Shown in pieces: positions 36,726 through 45,480 of a stretch of 64,000 nucleotides of DNA; positions within the stretch are counted from its first letter, which is position 1; every line of letters begins with the position of its first letter. Source of the stretch: Neckera pumila (lineage: Eukaryota > Streptophyta > Bryopsida > Hypnales > Neckeraceae); contig OZ018410.1 in the NCBI GenBank assembly GCA_963969595.1, positions 35,693,413-35,757,412 of the forward strand. The letters are read 5' to 3'. The translations under genes were made by a program, and so were the position numbers. The notes below the pieces were generated by a model, which had not been told where the DNA came from, did no database searches, and saw only the letters and a program-made list of their open reading frames with translations.

Positions 36726-39700
36726 GCGAGGCTCCTCGGGTCCCGACTACGTCCCCCCGGACCCCTTCGGCAGCTTCGACTTCGCACAGCCAGGGCAATG
36801 GCAAGAGAACGGCGACATCATCCGCAACAAGAAGGACGGGATCTGGAAGCCGCCCATGTACCTCAGCCCCGACGTGTACCCCAACCGCAAAGTGCTCCGG
36901 TTTCCGAAGCGACCGCAGATCGGTAAGAACGTGCGATGGGGGGAGTACAAAGGCAAGCCTCCATATCTTGAGAAGTGGATCGACCCCTTGGAGAGGGTCG
37001 TCGGCGCGCGGGACTTCACCGTGCAAGCGCCGCTGCACACCGCCGTGCCGCAGATCGTCGACAAGCCGGGGCCACCTGTTCACTGGCACTTGCACCCCGC
37101 TGTGGCGTCGGGCGACAAGAAAGTATCCTTGTTGTTGCAAACCCTTGTACTCTCGTGTGTTGTTCAGTGAGCTCTCCTCCCCGCTCTTCAAATTTTTTGA
37201 TCAGGTTATACCAATTTCACATATCTCTTCGTCTATTCAGTAAAGGATGCGAGTTGCTCCGCGCTGTTGGGTCGGGTGACAAGAAAGTATCCTTGTTGTT
37301 GCAACCCCCCCTTGTATTCTCATGTGTTTCTGGTGAGTTCTCTTCCTCTCTACACATATTTTGCTCAGATTCTACCATCTTCTCTCTCCCTCTTCTCAGT
37401 AAAGGATGCGAGTGAACCAGCACTGGACATTCGAAGCGACACTTGACTCTTTCTGTCCACAGAGTGAGACCGTCGTGCTCGTCTATGAAATTCTAAGCCT
37501 CTTCACAGCACGGCTGAGTAAGCTCACTGCTTCCAATCCCTGCAGAGAAGAGGTCACTGACGAGAGTTTAGGTTTCACTAACTCTACTAAATCTCAAAGT
37601 CTCATTGTATCCTCGTGGGATTCGTGGTTTGGAAAGTTTTTTTGATGTATTCCTTAACTGGAAGTGAAAAGCACCACTGCAGGATTGTCGATCCAGAGGG
37701 CCGGATCCACCGGAAGAAAGGAGGGGGCTGGCTGTGCAGGAAATGGACGCCGCGGCCGCAGCCCCGCGACCTTGTCAATCACAGCATCAAAGAATGGGAG
37801 GTTCGTGACTCCACCATACTCTCGTCTTCGTCGTGCCGTCTCTCTCCTTTTGTCTGTGGGTTTACAAATCAGATTCAAGTGATAGTATTAGGTCGATCCA
37901 AATCTTGTGAACATTAGGCTCCTCGACCATGTCAATGACTTGAAAGAAAAGTGCCACTTCTTCGAGAAATCACTGCCCACGAAATTGCAATCCTGCATTC
38001 ACATACTCAAATGTCTAGGTCCGCAGTCTAGCATTCCTGCTTCATTTAGCTGAGAAAGCTTGCCTCCTTTTCTTTACACTAGTACTCGTGCTTCCATTAG
38101 CTGTAAAAGACTTGACTTCCTGTTTCCATTAGCTGCAAAAACCTGCAATACTTGCTCTGAGAAATCTTTTGTTTGTTTCCAAGTCCATCCCTGTGCGTTT
38201 CTGAGCCCAAAAATCTTTTCTCAAAGTACTAGACCCCTCGTAGAGCTTTGAAATTTGCATTGCCCAAATCACCTACTTCCTTAGAGCAGAAGTCTCGCAC
38301 TCGGACACCCTTATTGTTTGCTTTCAAGTCACTCCGCAAATCTGCAAAGTGCACCTTCAAAATTGTAGCACAGATTCTAAATACTCGGACCATGCATTAA
38401 GGGCCTACGGGAACCGGCATTTAGGTTTTTGCTCTGAGCCCTAAATTCAAGTGGAATGTTTATCCTAGATGGTTCCATGAATTCCGGGAAATTAGTCCGA
38501 TTAACGTTGTGTGTGGAGCCGTGGAGGATTGTTTGTCTCCTCAACGTGGTGAAAACGGCCTCTGGCAAGCATGATTGTCGCGGTCTTCACTACAAAAAGG
38601 ACCAGCTTAATGCTGTCAACTCTCCCAGCTCTTGAGCATCATCCGACATATAATGTCAAGTCATTCTACTCAACGAAAAACACACAGACGTGTACTTTTA
38701 GATGGATTTAAGGTCTTGCTGACATAACCTCATGACTGCGAAGAGGAGCACTAACAAAGACCGAGGGTGAAAAACAGGAGATGCTGGAGCAGCAGGCGCT
38801 CCGGGACGCCAAGGAGGAAGCAGCGTTCCAGAAGTTGATGCAGGAGGTGTTTGGAGGCATGAAGAGCGAGAGCGGCGTGATGAAAGACGTGACGGAGTTG
38901 CTGAATCGGGAGAAGCACAACCATGATGACAAGCAAGTGGCCATGTACAAGCAGTGGGAGCGACATGTGTATCACCACATTCAGAACCAGATTGCGAAGA
39001 AGCTCAAGAAGCTCACTCCTGATCAGATCTCCAAAAAGCTTCGTACGTCTCTAGTAACACAACTGCTCTGCATGATGGTCCATTTTTTTTGTTGAAGGCC
39101 GGAGGTCTTTTTTCTTTGATAAAACATATGAAGTGAATTTTCTGGCAAAGACAGAAAGGAGATGACAAAGATTGCACTTTGTTGCACAATTTCTAGAGTT
39201 TTGTAGCATTAGTTATGGCTTTATTGAAATGAGAAGTCAGTGGTTTCCTATTCGTGCTTACCAGAGGGAGTGAAACACAAGTTTTTTGTTTTCTTAAAGA
39301 TGGTGTTCAACGTTCTCCTTAATCAGCACCTTGAGTTCATATATCAGATGTCCAATTTCTTGGTAACACACCAAACTTTACATACTCTCCAAGGAAAAAG
39401 CCCATAAATTCAATGACTATGCACATACCACATCATGGGGTTTTTTAAATAAGCTTTTTAGCACAGTCCTAGCACTAAGACTTTAACCCCTAAATGCCCA
39501 AGGCCTGTTTTGGGCTTCCTGGAATTTGCTCTAAATTGAACAAAATGCCAACATTTTGATAAGTTGTATCAATTTTTTTGAACTGTAACTGTACAAATTC
39601 AAACTAGACATGTTAGAGATCTGATAGGAAAAGAAAACACAACAATATCACTTATGGAGTGAAAGATTATAATGTTTGACCATGAGGGTGCTAAAACTGA

Positions 39701-41274
39701 CTGCAAAAATCTTTCAATCTTCTTTACACAAATCAAATCTAAAAAGTTGGTGACCAAAAAAATAACATACAATATGGGGTGTTTTAAGTAAGTTTTTTAA
39801 CAGACCTAGCAGTAAGACTTACTTTAAGGAATGACCTTTGAGGAGATTTTCAGTAAAAATTTACTAGAAATTCAAGTATTACTCTCAGAACTAGTTCACA
39901 TTTCTCAAGTGCAGTGATGCATCCCTTTGAACTATGCCACTATATTTATGTATTAGGTTACCAACAAATGCGGTATGCAAAGGAATCTGGCAATAGACGA
40001 ATTTTCCGGGACGTCATCAACGAACAATATGATCCTTTTGAATTGGAGCATGCTGGAGTTCACTACAGCACCAAAGAGCTTCTGGACCCCATGAAGCATG
40101 ATTTAGAAAAGGTATAATTATCAAGCACCTTCATCCAATGCTCTAAAAATTTCATACAAAATTCGTTGCTCTTGATTAGTCACACAATACAGTCTACATC
40201 GATTTATCATGTGCATGTGACACTAATTTACATTAGATTAAATTTTATATCTAAAGCAGGCTGAATATATGCCGTACTAATAGATTTCCACAATAAAATT
40301 AGGACTTGGGCAAATCTGTAACCTCTTCCTATAGATGCGCCGAGGTAGTGTTTGCCAAATCTGTAACCTCTAGCATTTTAGTTCTACAAATTTAGTTGCT
40401 TGGCAAATTTGAAGCCTCTCTTTCTAACTACTTGGATAAATCAGTGCGCAGCAGTGTATTTACAAGGTTGGCATGGTGCAGGAGAAGAGGGAGAAAGTGT
40501 TCTTTGGCGAGGGCGTTTTCCACAAAGTGCATAGCAAGGAGACGTTGGATCCATTCTACTGGACTTACAACCAATTCCGCTCGACGATGCATGGTCACAT
40601 CAATGCTGACGATGAAGACGCAACATACAAACCAAGAGAGATGATTCCTGAGTAAGCACTTCACCCTGGTGCAATCCCAGCTTTAGGAGACCCTCATATA
40701 TGACTTAACCCTAAGCAATGGACCAGGCAGGATTTGTGAAAAGGATAGAATGGCCACTAAGCCATGCAGATGCTCCAATTTAGGTCTAAGGAAAAAAAAA
40801 ATACCAAAAAGGGATCCTCGAAGGGTTGATCTCAAAGACTTTTGATTTGGTAAATAGAAGAGAATCCTCTATAATTCTGGCAAGTATCCCGCACCAAAAA
40901 GATTGCAAGTTGGTTAATGTTTATATGCGATGTGGTGATGACTGCAGGAAATGGCACTCCAAACCTGTTTTCTGGAATGGGACATGGGGTGCTGAATGCT
41001 GGAACGAGGCATTCCCACCTGGAGGAAAATGCGTAAGCACACCTTTGCACCCATCCTTGTACAATTTGACAGCATTCAAGTCCAATGCGTTTACAGTGGA
41101 GCAAAAGGAAAAGAAAACTTTCATTGTGTGCATTTGAACTTGCTGCAGATGGACGTGCAGAGACCACCTGAGAAGTGTGAGATGATTTGGCGCATCGAGA
41201 AAGGGCAGGTAGAAGAGAGCCCGGTGAAAAACTATCCTAAACTGCAAATTTCCACAGAAAACCCCTGGTTCTAG
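36682..41274 (+). CDS. Unrecognised conserved-looking protein of ~461 residues, 7 exons
   Basis: Exons: 36682-37122, 37672-37800, ~38778-39042, 39957-40111, 40467-40651, 40948-41032, 41149-41274. Phases agree at every junction (0, 0, 1, 0, 2, 0). Exon 1 is GC-rich and encodes 147 residues rich in Pro, Trp and Tyr (PDYVPPDPFGSFDFAQPGQW, GIWKPPMYLSPDVYPNR, VRWGEYKGKPPYLEKWIDP). Exon 2 is Arg/Lys/Trp-rich; exon 3 is a charged helical segment; exons 4-7 hold DPFELEHAGVHY, LDPFYWTYNQFRSTMHGHIN, KWHSKPVFWNGTWGAECWNE and end TENPWF. There is no signal peptide, membrane helix or catalytic motif I know. The many short W/P/F/Y motifs without a globular signature resemble microtubule-lining ciliary proteins, which would suit a plant with flagellated sperm; that is a low-confidence guess. 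Intron 1 looks U12-type. The exon 3 acceptor (CAG|GAGATG, or alternatives 12-18 bp upstream) is the weakest junction. Confidence 0.75.
37100..37415 (+). repeat. Tandem duplication (~163 bp) of an exon-intron boundary
   Basis: The last ~23 bases of exon 1 plus the first ~140 of intron 1 are repeated. GTCGGGxGACAAGAAAGTATCC occurs ending at about 37,128 and 37,291, and TCAGTAAAGGATGCGAG occurs near 37,237 and 37,398. The second copy therefore carries another GTATCCTTG donor at 37286. Use of it would retain 163 bases and an in-frame stop. Confidence 0.88.
37123..37671 (+). other. Probable U12-type GT-AG intron (intron 1 of the 36.7-kb gene)
   Basis: The donor is AAGAAA|GTATCCTTG, matching the U12 5' splice consensus GTATCCTTT at 8 of 9 bases. 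TTCCTTAAC at 37650-37658 is a perfect U12 branch-point match, and AAAAG|CAC lies 14 bases after the branch adenosine, within the usual 10-15. This join is phase 0 (DKK|HHCR). A nearer AG (GGAAG) would break the frame. There is no polypyrimidine tract next to the acceptor, as expected for this class. Confidence 0.75.
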
Positions 41275-42185
41275 CTATATATCAAACTTTGGAATCCAAT
41301 GCACCCTGCTTTGGATCCAAATGTATCGAACTTTGCCAGTTTTGAAGCAGACGGCATGTAATCTATTCCAGCGTAGCGACTGGGGTGAATAGGCGAGAAA
41401 GGTAAAGTGAATGGAACGGGAGAAGGCGAGTACAGGAATTGTGACATGGTTATAAATTAGGTCATCGATCAGAAAGTCACACCTGTTCCAAACACGACAT
41501 GTACATATTGCATTCTTGTCATATTATGGCAACCAACAGGAGAAATTTTGAGAATTCACAGTTCAATCCAACCCCATAAGACTGAAAAGCTTCAGGAAGC
41601 CCTACCCTGCTTTTGACCTAAGTCACATGAAGCATCAGCTTCTTCCTCAAATCATCCTCAGAAATTCTCTCTTTACTAACAAAGATCTGTATCAAGCCGA
41701 AAAGAAAACATAATTCATCTCGATAAAACATAGCAGGACAATCGCCCTGATGAGCTAAAAAAGATATACTCGATATCGAACCATTAAATTCCAGGAAGAA
41801 AATAAGAATTAAAGTCGAAATCCTTTCGCACGAAAACAGAGACGCCAATCGTCCACTTCCAAGAATTGCCCCGGCACATGACACCCTTGACACTAATTCA
41901 GCACCAGGCACGCAAAATAAGAGTCGACGAACATGAGACAAAGCAAGGAACAGGAGAAGCCATAGTGTTTTCGACAGCGGTCTTACTCATATTTCTGAAT
42001 ATTGTGAACAATGGAAGGAATTATCACATTCCCCCTTCTAACAAACAACCTACCCTGAGCAGCGGCAAAACAGGCCCCGTGTCCAATCTCCGTCACCGGG
42101 ACACACTCTGTCTACCACAACCAAAAATTCCTGCGTCAACCCGTCGTCCAGCCATCCTCCACGACCCTCGCCATTCTCACGATCT
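41275..42185. other. 3' flanks of two convergent genes
   Basis: Holds the presumed 3' untranslated regions of the 36.7-41.3 kb gene (+) and RPL30 (-). ORFs of 107-145 codons on both strands (41618-41941, 41866-42303) have no recognisable product and overlap RPL30's end. No repeat was seen. Confidence 0.5.
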
Positions 42186-42521
42186 CTATTCCGTGGGCAT
42201 GGAGCGGATGATGTCGGAGTCACCGGGGTCGGTGATGCTCAACGTGCAGACCCGGAAGTACTTCCCGCAGGCCGTTCCCAAATCCACGTTGTTGCCGCTA
42301 TAGTGGTGGACGCCGGTCTTGGAGAGCATCGCGTAGTACTCGATCTCCGACTTGCGCAGAGGCGGGCAGTTGTTGGCGATGATGACGAGCTTGCCCTTGC
42401 CGCCCCGGAGCGACTTGAGCGTGGTGGTGTAGCCCAGCGTGTACTTGCCGGACTTCATGACCAGGGCCAGCCTGTTGTTGATCGACTCCTGCGCCTTCTT
42501 CGTCTTCTTCGTGGCCACCAT
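42186..42521 (-). CDS. RPL30: 60S ribosomal protein L30 (eL30)
   Basis: A 111-residue cytosolic large-subunit ribosomal protein of the L7Ae/L30e RNA-binding family. Seen in order: [41 protein letters not shown] (RNA-binding loop); [41 protein letters not shown]; and [18 protein letters not shown]. The length equals the family norm. The ATG at 42519-42521 is chosen over an open in-frame extension to 42704 because homologues begin at this Met. The coding region has no intron, which is unusual for plant RPL30 genes; a leader intron is not excluded. Telo-boxes lie 120-150 bp upstream, and the RlmN-like gene is divergent 508 bp away. Confidence 0.96.
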   Translation of the reverse strand: MVATKKTKKAQESINNRLALVMKSGKYTLGYTTTLKSLRGGKGKLVIIANNCPPLRKSEIEYYAMLSKTGVHHYSGNNVDLGTACGKYFRVCTLSITDPGDSDIIRSMPTE

Positions 42522-42645
42522 GGTGCCTGAGCGTGCTCTGCAACGGCCCCCGCGGGCTTCGACTGCGACAGAGAACAGAGCTTCGCTCTGGAGCAGATGC
42601 TGCGCGAAAAGAGAGCCAAAACCGTGCCTCCCCGGCATTTTGGCA

Positions 42646-42936
42646 AACCCTAACCCACTCCCCCAAACCCTAATTCTACATACCCTGATTGAACAGGGTA
42701 TCAATCTCTAAGGTTCTCAGTGGATCAGCTGACTCCAGTCTCCAGCTTCTATTGTGTTTGGTCCCATATCCTGTTGGGGACGGGGTTTATCAGGGTATCA
42801 ATCTCTCAGGTTCTCATCTGATCCACAGACTGTGTAGCTTTCGGCTGTGCCTGTTGTGTGGAACTCCAGAGCTTCTTCGTCGTTCTGGCGATGGCGGGTG
42901 AGGAATCCCGAGCATTTGAAGGGGGAATTAAGGTTT
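42646..42936. promoter_or_regulatory. Shared divergent promoter region with telo-boxes
   Basis: AAACCCTAA occurs at about 42,647 and 42,665 (upstream of RPL30), and the reverse form TTAGGGTTT at about 42,942 (upstream of the RlmN-like gene). Between them, CAGGGTATCAATCTCTxAGGTTCTCA is repeated directly at about 42,695 and 42,796. Telo-boxes are typical of plant ribosomal-protein promoters. Confidence 0.6.
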
Positions 42937-43029
42937 AGGATTTAGGGTTTGAACCTGAAGAATGTTTTGTTGAATAGATGTGGGGGAATCGATGTAGATT
43001 GTAGCGAGAATTGTTGTGTGGCGGTGGTG

Positions 43030-44325
43030 ATGGCGGCCCTAGTGGGCAATGCAGGCCGCCTGATAGCCTGTTCTGTGAAACTTGGTCGCACTCCTCGTGT
43101 CTGTGCTCACCGTCTCGTTTGCTTCTCGACTTCTGCTTTCAACGCTCAATCTACTTCCCCCGCTTTCTCCGATTTTCCAGGATTTGATGATGCGGGAATT
43201 AGAGTTTCCTCATCCGGGACTGCTCTCCCGAAGATTTCCCTCAAGGACATGACGTTCCCGGAGCTCCAGAGCTGGGTGGAGTCGCATGGCCACAAAGCAA
43301 GCCGCGCCACCATTTTGTGGCGCCATCTCTACGGGAGCGGGAAGTGGGCGGAGTCTCCCGACGCGATCCCTCATCTGAACAAAACCTTCCTTTCCCTTCT
43401 CGAGGAGCGCACCGAATTCGCACCCAATTTGCAGCTCCATGACGTTCACACGGCCAAGGACGGCACTCGCAAGCTCGTGTTCTTTCTGGTAGAGTATAAC
43501 GCCTCGGTCGAAACGGTCGTCATTCCTGGCCCTAAGGGTCGCATCACCGTCTGCGTCTCCAGCCAAATCGGGTGCGCCATGAACTGCCAGTTCTGCTTCA
43601 CTGCCAAGATGGGACTGCGGGGCAACCTCACCACGGCGCAAATCGTGGAGCAGGTGGTGGTTGCTTCTCGCATGTGTTTGTCTGAGTTCGGGCAATCCGT
43701 CACGAACGTCGTCTTCATGGGCATGGGGGAGCCCTTGCACAATCTCGACAACGTGATCAGAGCGGCGGACATTATGGTTTCCGATCAAGGTCTCCACCTG
43801 AGCCCGCGTAAGGTGACAATCTCCACCTCAGGGCTGGTGCCGCAGATTCGAACGTTCTGTCGAACTTCGAAATGCGCGCTCGCGGTGAGCTTGAATGCCA
43901 CCACGGACGAAACGAGAGATAGAATCATGCCGATTAATAGAAAGTATAACATACAGACATTGCTGGATTGCGTGAAGGAGGAGATCATCACTTACCGGCC
44001 AGGGGAAGTGGTCTTCTTCGAGTATGTCATGTTGAAGGATGTGAACGACTCCGAGGACGACGCAAGGAGGCTGGTGGAGCTTGTGAAAGACATCCCTTGT
44101 AAGATAAACCTCATCACGTTCAATTCGCATCCAGGTTCACCATTCAAATCGACACCTCTGGACGAGGTTTTGAAATTTAGGGATAGGGTTGCGGATGCTG
44201 GCTTGGTGGTGCACATTCGTAACAGTAGGGGAGACGATGAGAAAATGGCGTGTGGCCAGCTCGGGACTGTTTTGCCTAAACCTCCAAGGAGGCAACGAAT
44301 ACAAGAAACGCAACAACCAGCGTAG
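43030..44325 (+). CDS. RlmN/Cfr-family radical SAM RNA methyltransferase, organelle-type
   Basis: A single uninterrupted frame of 431 residues. The first ~40 residues (MAALVGNAGRLIACSVKLGR...) resemble an organelle presequence. From about residue 68 it follows RlmN: a helical accessory domain (FPELQSWVESHGHKASRA, ILWRHLYG); ETVVIPGPKGRITVCVSSQ; the radical-SAM cluster CAMNCQFC (Cys 182, 186, 189); VFMGMGEPLHN; and SPRKVTISTSGLVPQIR. It ends with SRGDDEKMACGQL, containing the methyl-carrying Cys near residue 408. RlmN makes 2-methyladenosine in 23S rRNA and some tRNAs by a two-SAM, [4Fe-4S] mechanism. In plants such copies are expected in plastids or mitochondria. The start at 43030 is the first ATG in frame; the open stretch upstream lacks one. 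Divergent from RPL30. Confidence 0.93.
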   Translation: MAALVGNAGRLIACSVKLGRTPRVCAHRLVCFSTSAFNAQSTSPAFSDFPGFDDAGIRVSSSGTALPKISLKDMTFPELQSWVESHGHKASRATILWRHLYGSGKWAESPDAIPHLNKTFLSLLEERTEFAPNLQLHDVHTAKDGTRKLVFFLVEYNASVETVVIPGPKGRITVCVSSQIGCAMNCQFCFTAKMGLRGNLTTAQIVEQVVVASRMCLSEFGQSVTNVVFMGMGEPLHNLDNVIRAADIMVSDQGLHLSPRKVTISTSGLVPQIRTFCRTSKCALAVSLNATTDETRDRIMPINRKYNIQTLLDCVKEEIITYRPGEVVFFEYVMLKDVNDSEDDARRLVELVKDIPCKINLITFNSHPGSPFKSTPLDEVLKFRDRVADAGLVVHIRNSRGDDEKMACGQLGTVLPKPPRRQRIQETQQPA

Positions 44326-44669
44326 CATTCTCGTGATCTGGTGATTCCCTTTCTTTCTGCATTTTACACTGCAATTGATGTGATTCTAGCGTCAATGAAT
44401 GCATGCTAATCACGAATGTTTGAATGTCAAAGGTTCATGGTTCACGGTTTAAATTGTGGTTGTTACATTCCTCACGGTGCATTTCGTTAGCGCAATTTGG
44501 TATATCTCTTTCTCAATATCAGTTACGCAAAGTTTGTCTAGATTATGTGTGAGGAGAACCATCCCCTGCAGTTGTCGACATGCAGGCCGTCTATTGTCTC
44601 GTGAGGAGTGTCTGTTCGAGTTTCGAAAGTTTTACCCCCCACCAGCCGAGACGTCGTAGGTAATCTCAT

Positions 44670-44686
44670 TTTCGCGGCGAACGTCA
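44670..44686 (+). promoter_or_regulatory. E2F-like site and histone hexamer upstream of the H4 variant
   Basis: TTTCGCGG (44670-44677) fits the plant E2F consensus TTTSGCGS. ACGTCA (44681-44686) is the hexamer element found in plant histone promoters. Both sit about 230-247 bp before the ATG at 44917. They are compatible with S-phase expression; function is inferred. Confidence 0.45.
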
Positions 44687-44916
44687 TTAAAACCATTCAT
44701 TGCCCTGTTCTCACATCCTCCGCTCTTCGTTCTTCACTCTCCTTTCTGCATCTATCTGTGTCATCCTCTGCTTTCCACTCACATTCTCCATTCTGCACCA
44801 TATCTTCTCTAGCCTTCAGTCTCCAGTCTGCATCTTGTTAAGCTTGTGCCTTTGTTTGTATTTTCCAACCTTGCGAATTCATTTCTTCCTGTGCTTCTGC
44901 GCACTATCTGTGAGTC

Positions 44917-45204
44917 ATGGCTGTCGTGAGAAAAGAAAAACCTGCAGCTGTGGGTCGTGAGAAGCCCCTACTCGAAGGCATTACCAAGCCGGCGATCAGG
45001 CGTCTGGCCAGGAGGGGCGGAGTGAAGCGGATGAGTGGGCTGATTTATGGGGAGACTCGTGTTGCGTTGAAGGACTTTCTGGTGAAAGTGATTCGAGATG
45101 CGGTGACTTACTCGGAGTACTCGAAGCGCGACTATGTGACCGCCATGGATGTGTTATACGCTCTGAAGCGACAGAACAAAACCTTGTATGGATTCGACAG
45201 GTAG
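44917..45204 (+). CDS. Highly divergent histone H4 variant
   Basis: A 95-residue intronless H4-fold protein. The core from [18 protein letters not shown] to KTLYGF aligns without gaps to canonical H4 residues 28-102, but by hand count 18 of 75 positions differ from plant H4, in a family that normally differs by almost none. Changes include E52G, G56V, V57A, I60D, E63V, N64K, H75Y, K79D, T80Y, G101D and G102R. The Lys/Gly tail is gone: instead of about 27 residues with K5, K8, K12, K16 and K20 there are 20 ([20 protein letters not shown]), so the normal acetylation and K20 methylation sites are missing. R45, Y88, K91 and Y98 are kept. The ATG and stop are clear, and the intact frame argues against a pseudogene. 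The promoter has E2F-like and hexamer motifs. Likely nuclear; a tissue-restricted (for example male germline) role is only a guess. Confidence 0.92.
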   Translation: MAVVRKEKPAAVGREKPLLEGITKPAIRRLARRGGVKRMSGLIYGETRVALKDFLVKVIRDAVTYSEYSKRDYVTAMDVLYALKRQNKTLYGFDR

Positions 45205-45480
45205 ATTGCTGTCCAGCCTCGACTTTCAAGGAGTAAATGACTTCCTCAACTACGCAATACATTTTTGGGCGACCAAAGTTTGTAGTTCAAAATCTTATCC
45301 TTTATCCTGTGACTATGACAAAGTCATGGATCGGCAGTCTGTGCTTTGTAGCAGCGAAAAAATTATGGATTCCACTGGTAGTTTACAATCTAACCTCGAT
45401 ATTTAACTTGTACATTCTCAATTGTTAAACTCATTTTTTGGGTGATCAAAGGTTCTAAAGTTCAAAACTTCCTTATACTT
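45186..45480 (+). repeat. Duplicated 3' end of the H4 variant gene
   Basis: The sequence around the stop (TATGGATTCGACAGGTAGATT..., CAGCCTCGACTTTC) and the following GGGCGACCAAAG...TTCAAAATCTT recur in diverged form near 45,364-45,480 (TATGGATTCCACTGGTAGTTT, CTAACCTCGATATTT, GGGTGATCAAAGG...TTCAAAACTT). Spacing is about 178 bp. Confidence 0.65.

Noticed and set aside
42303..42711. ORFs overlapping RPL30 in other frames
   Set aside because: Shadows of the GC-rich RPL30 coding sequence; no independent support.
43210..43797. 195-codon - strand ORF opposite the RlmN-like gene
   Set aside because: Antisense shadow created by codon bias of the real gene; motifs belong to the + strand product.
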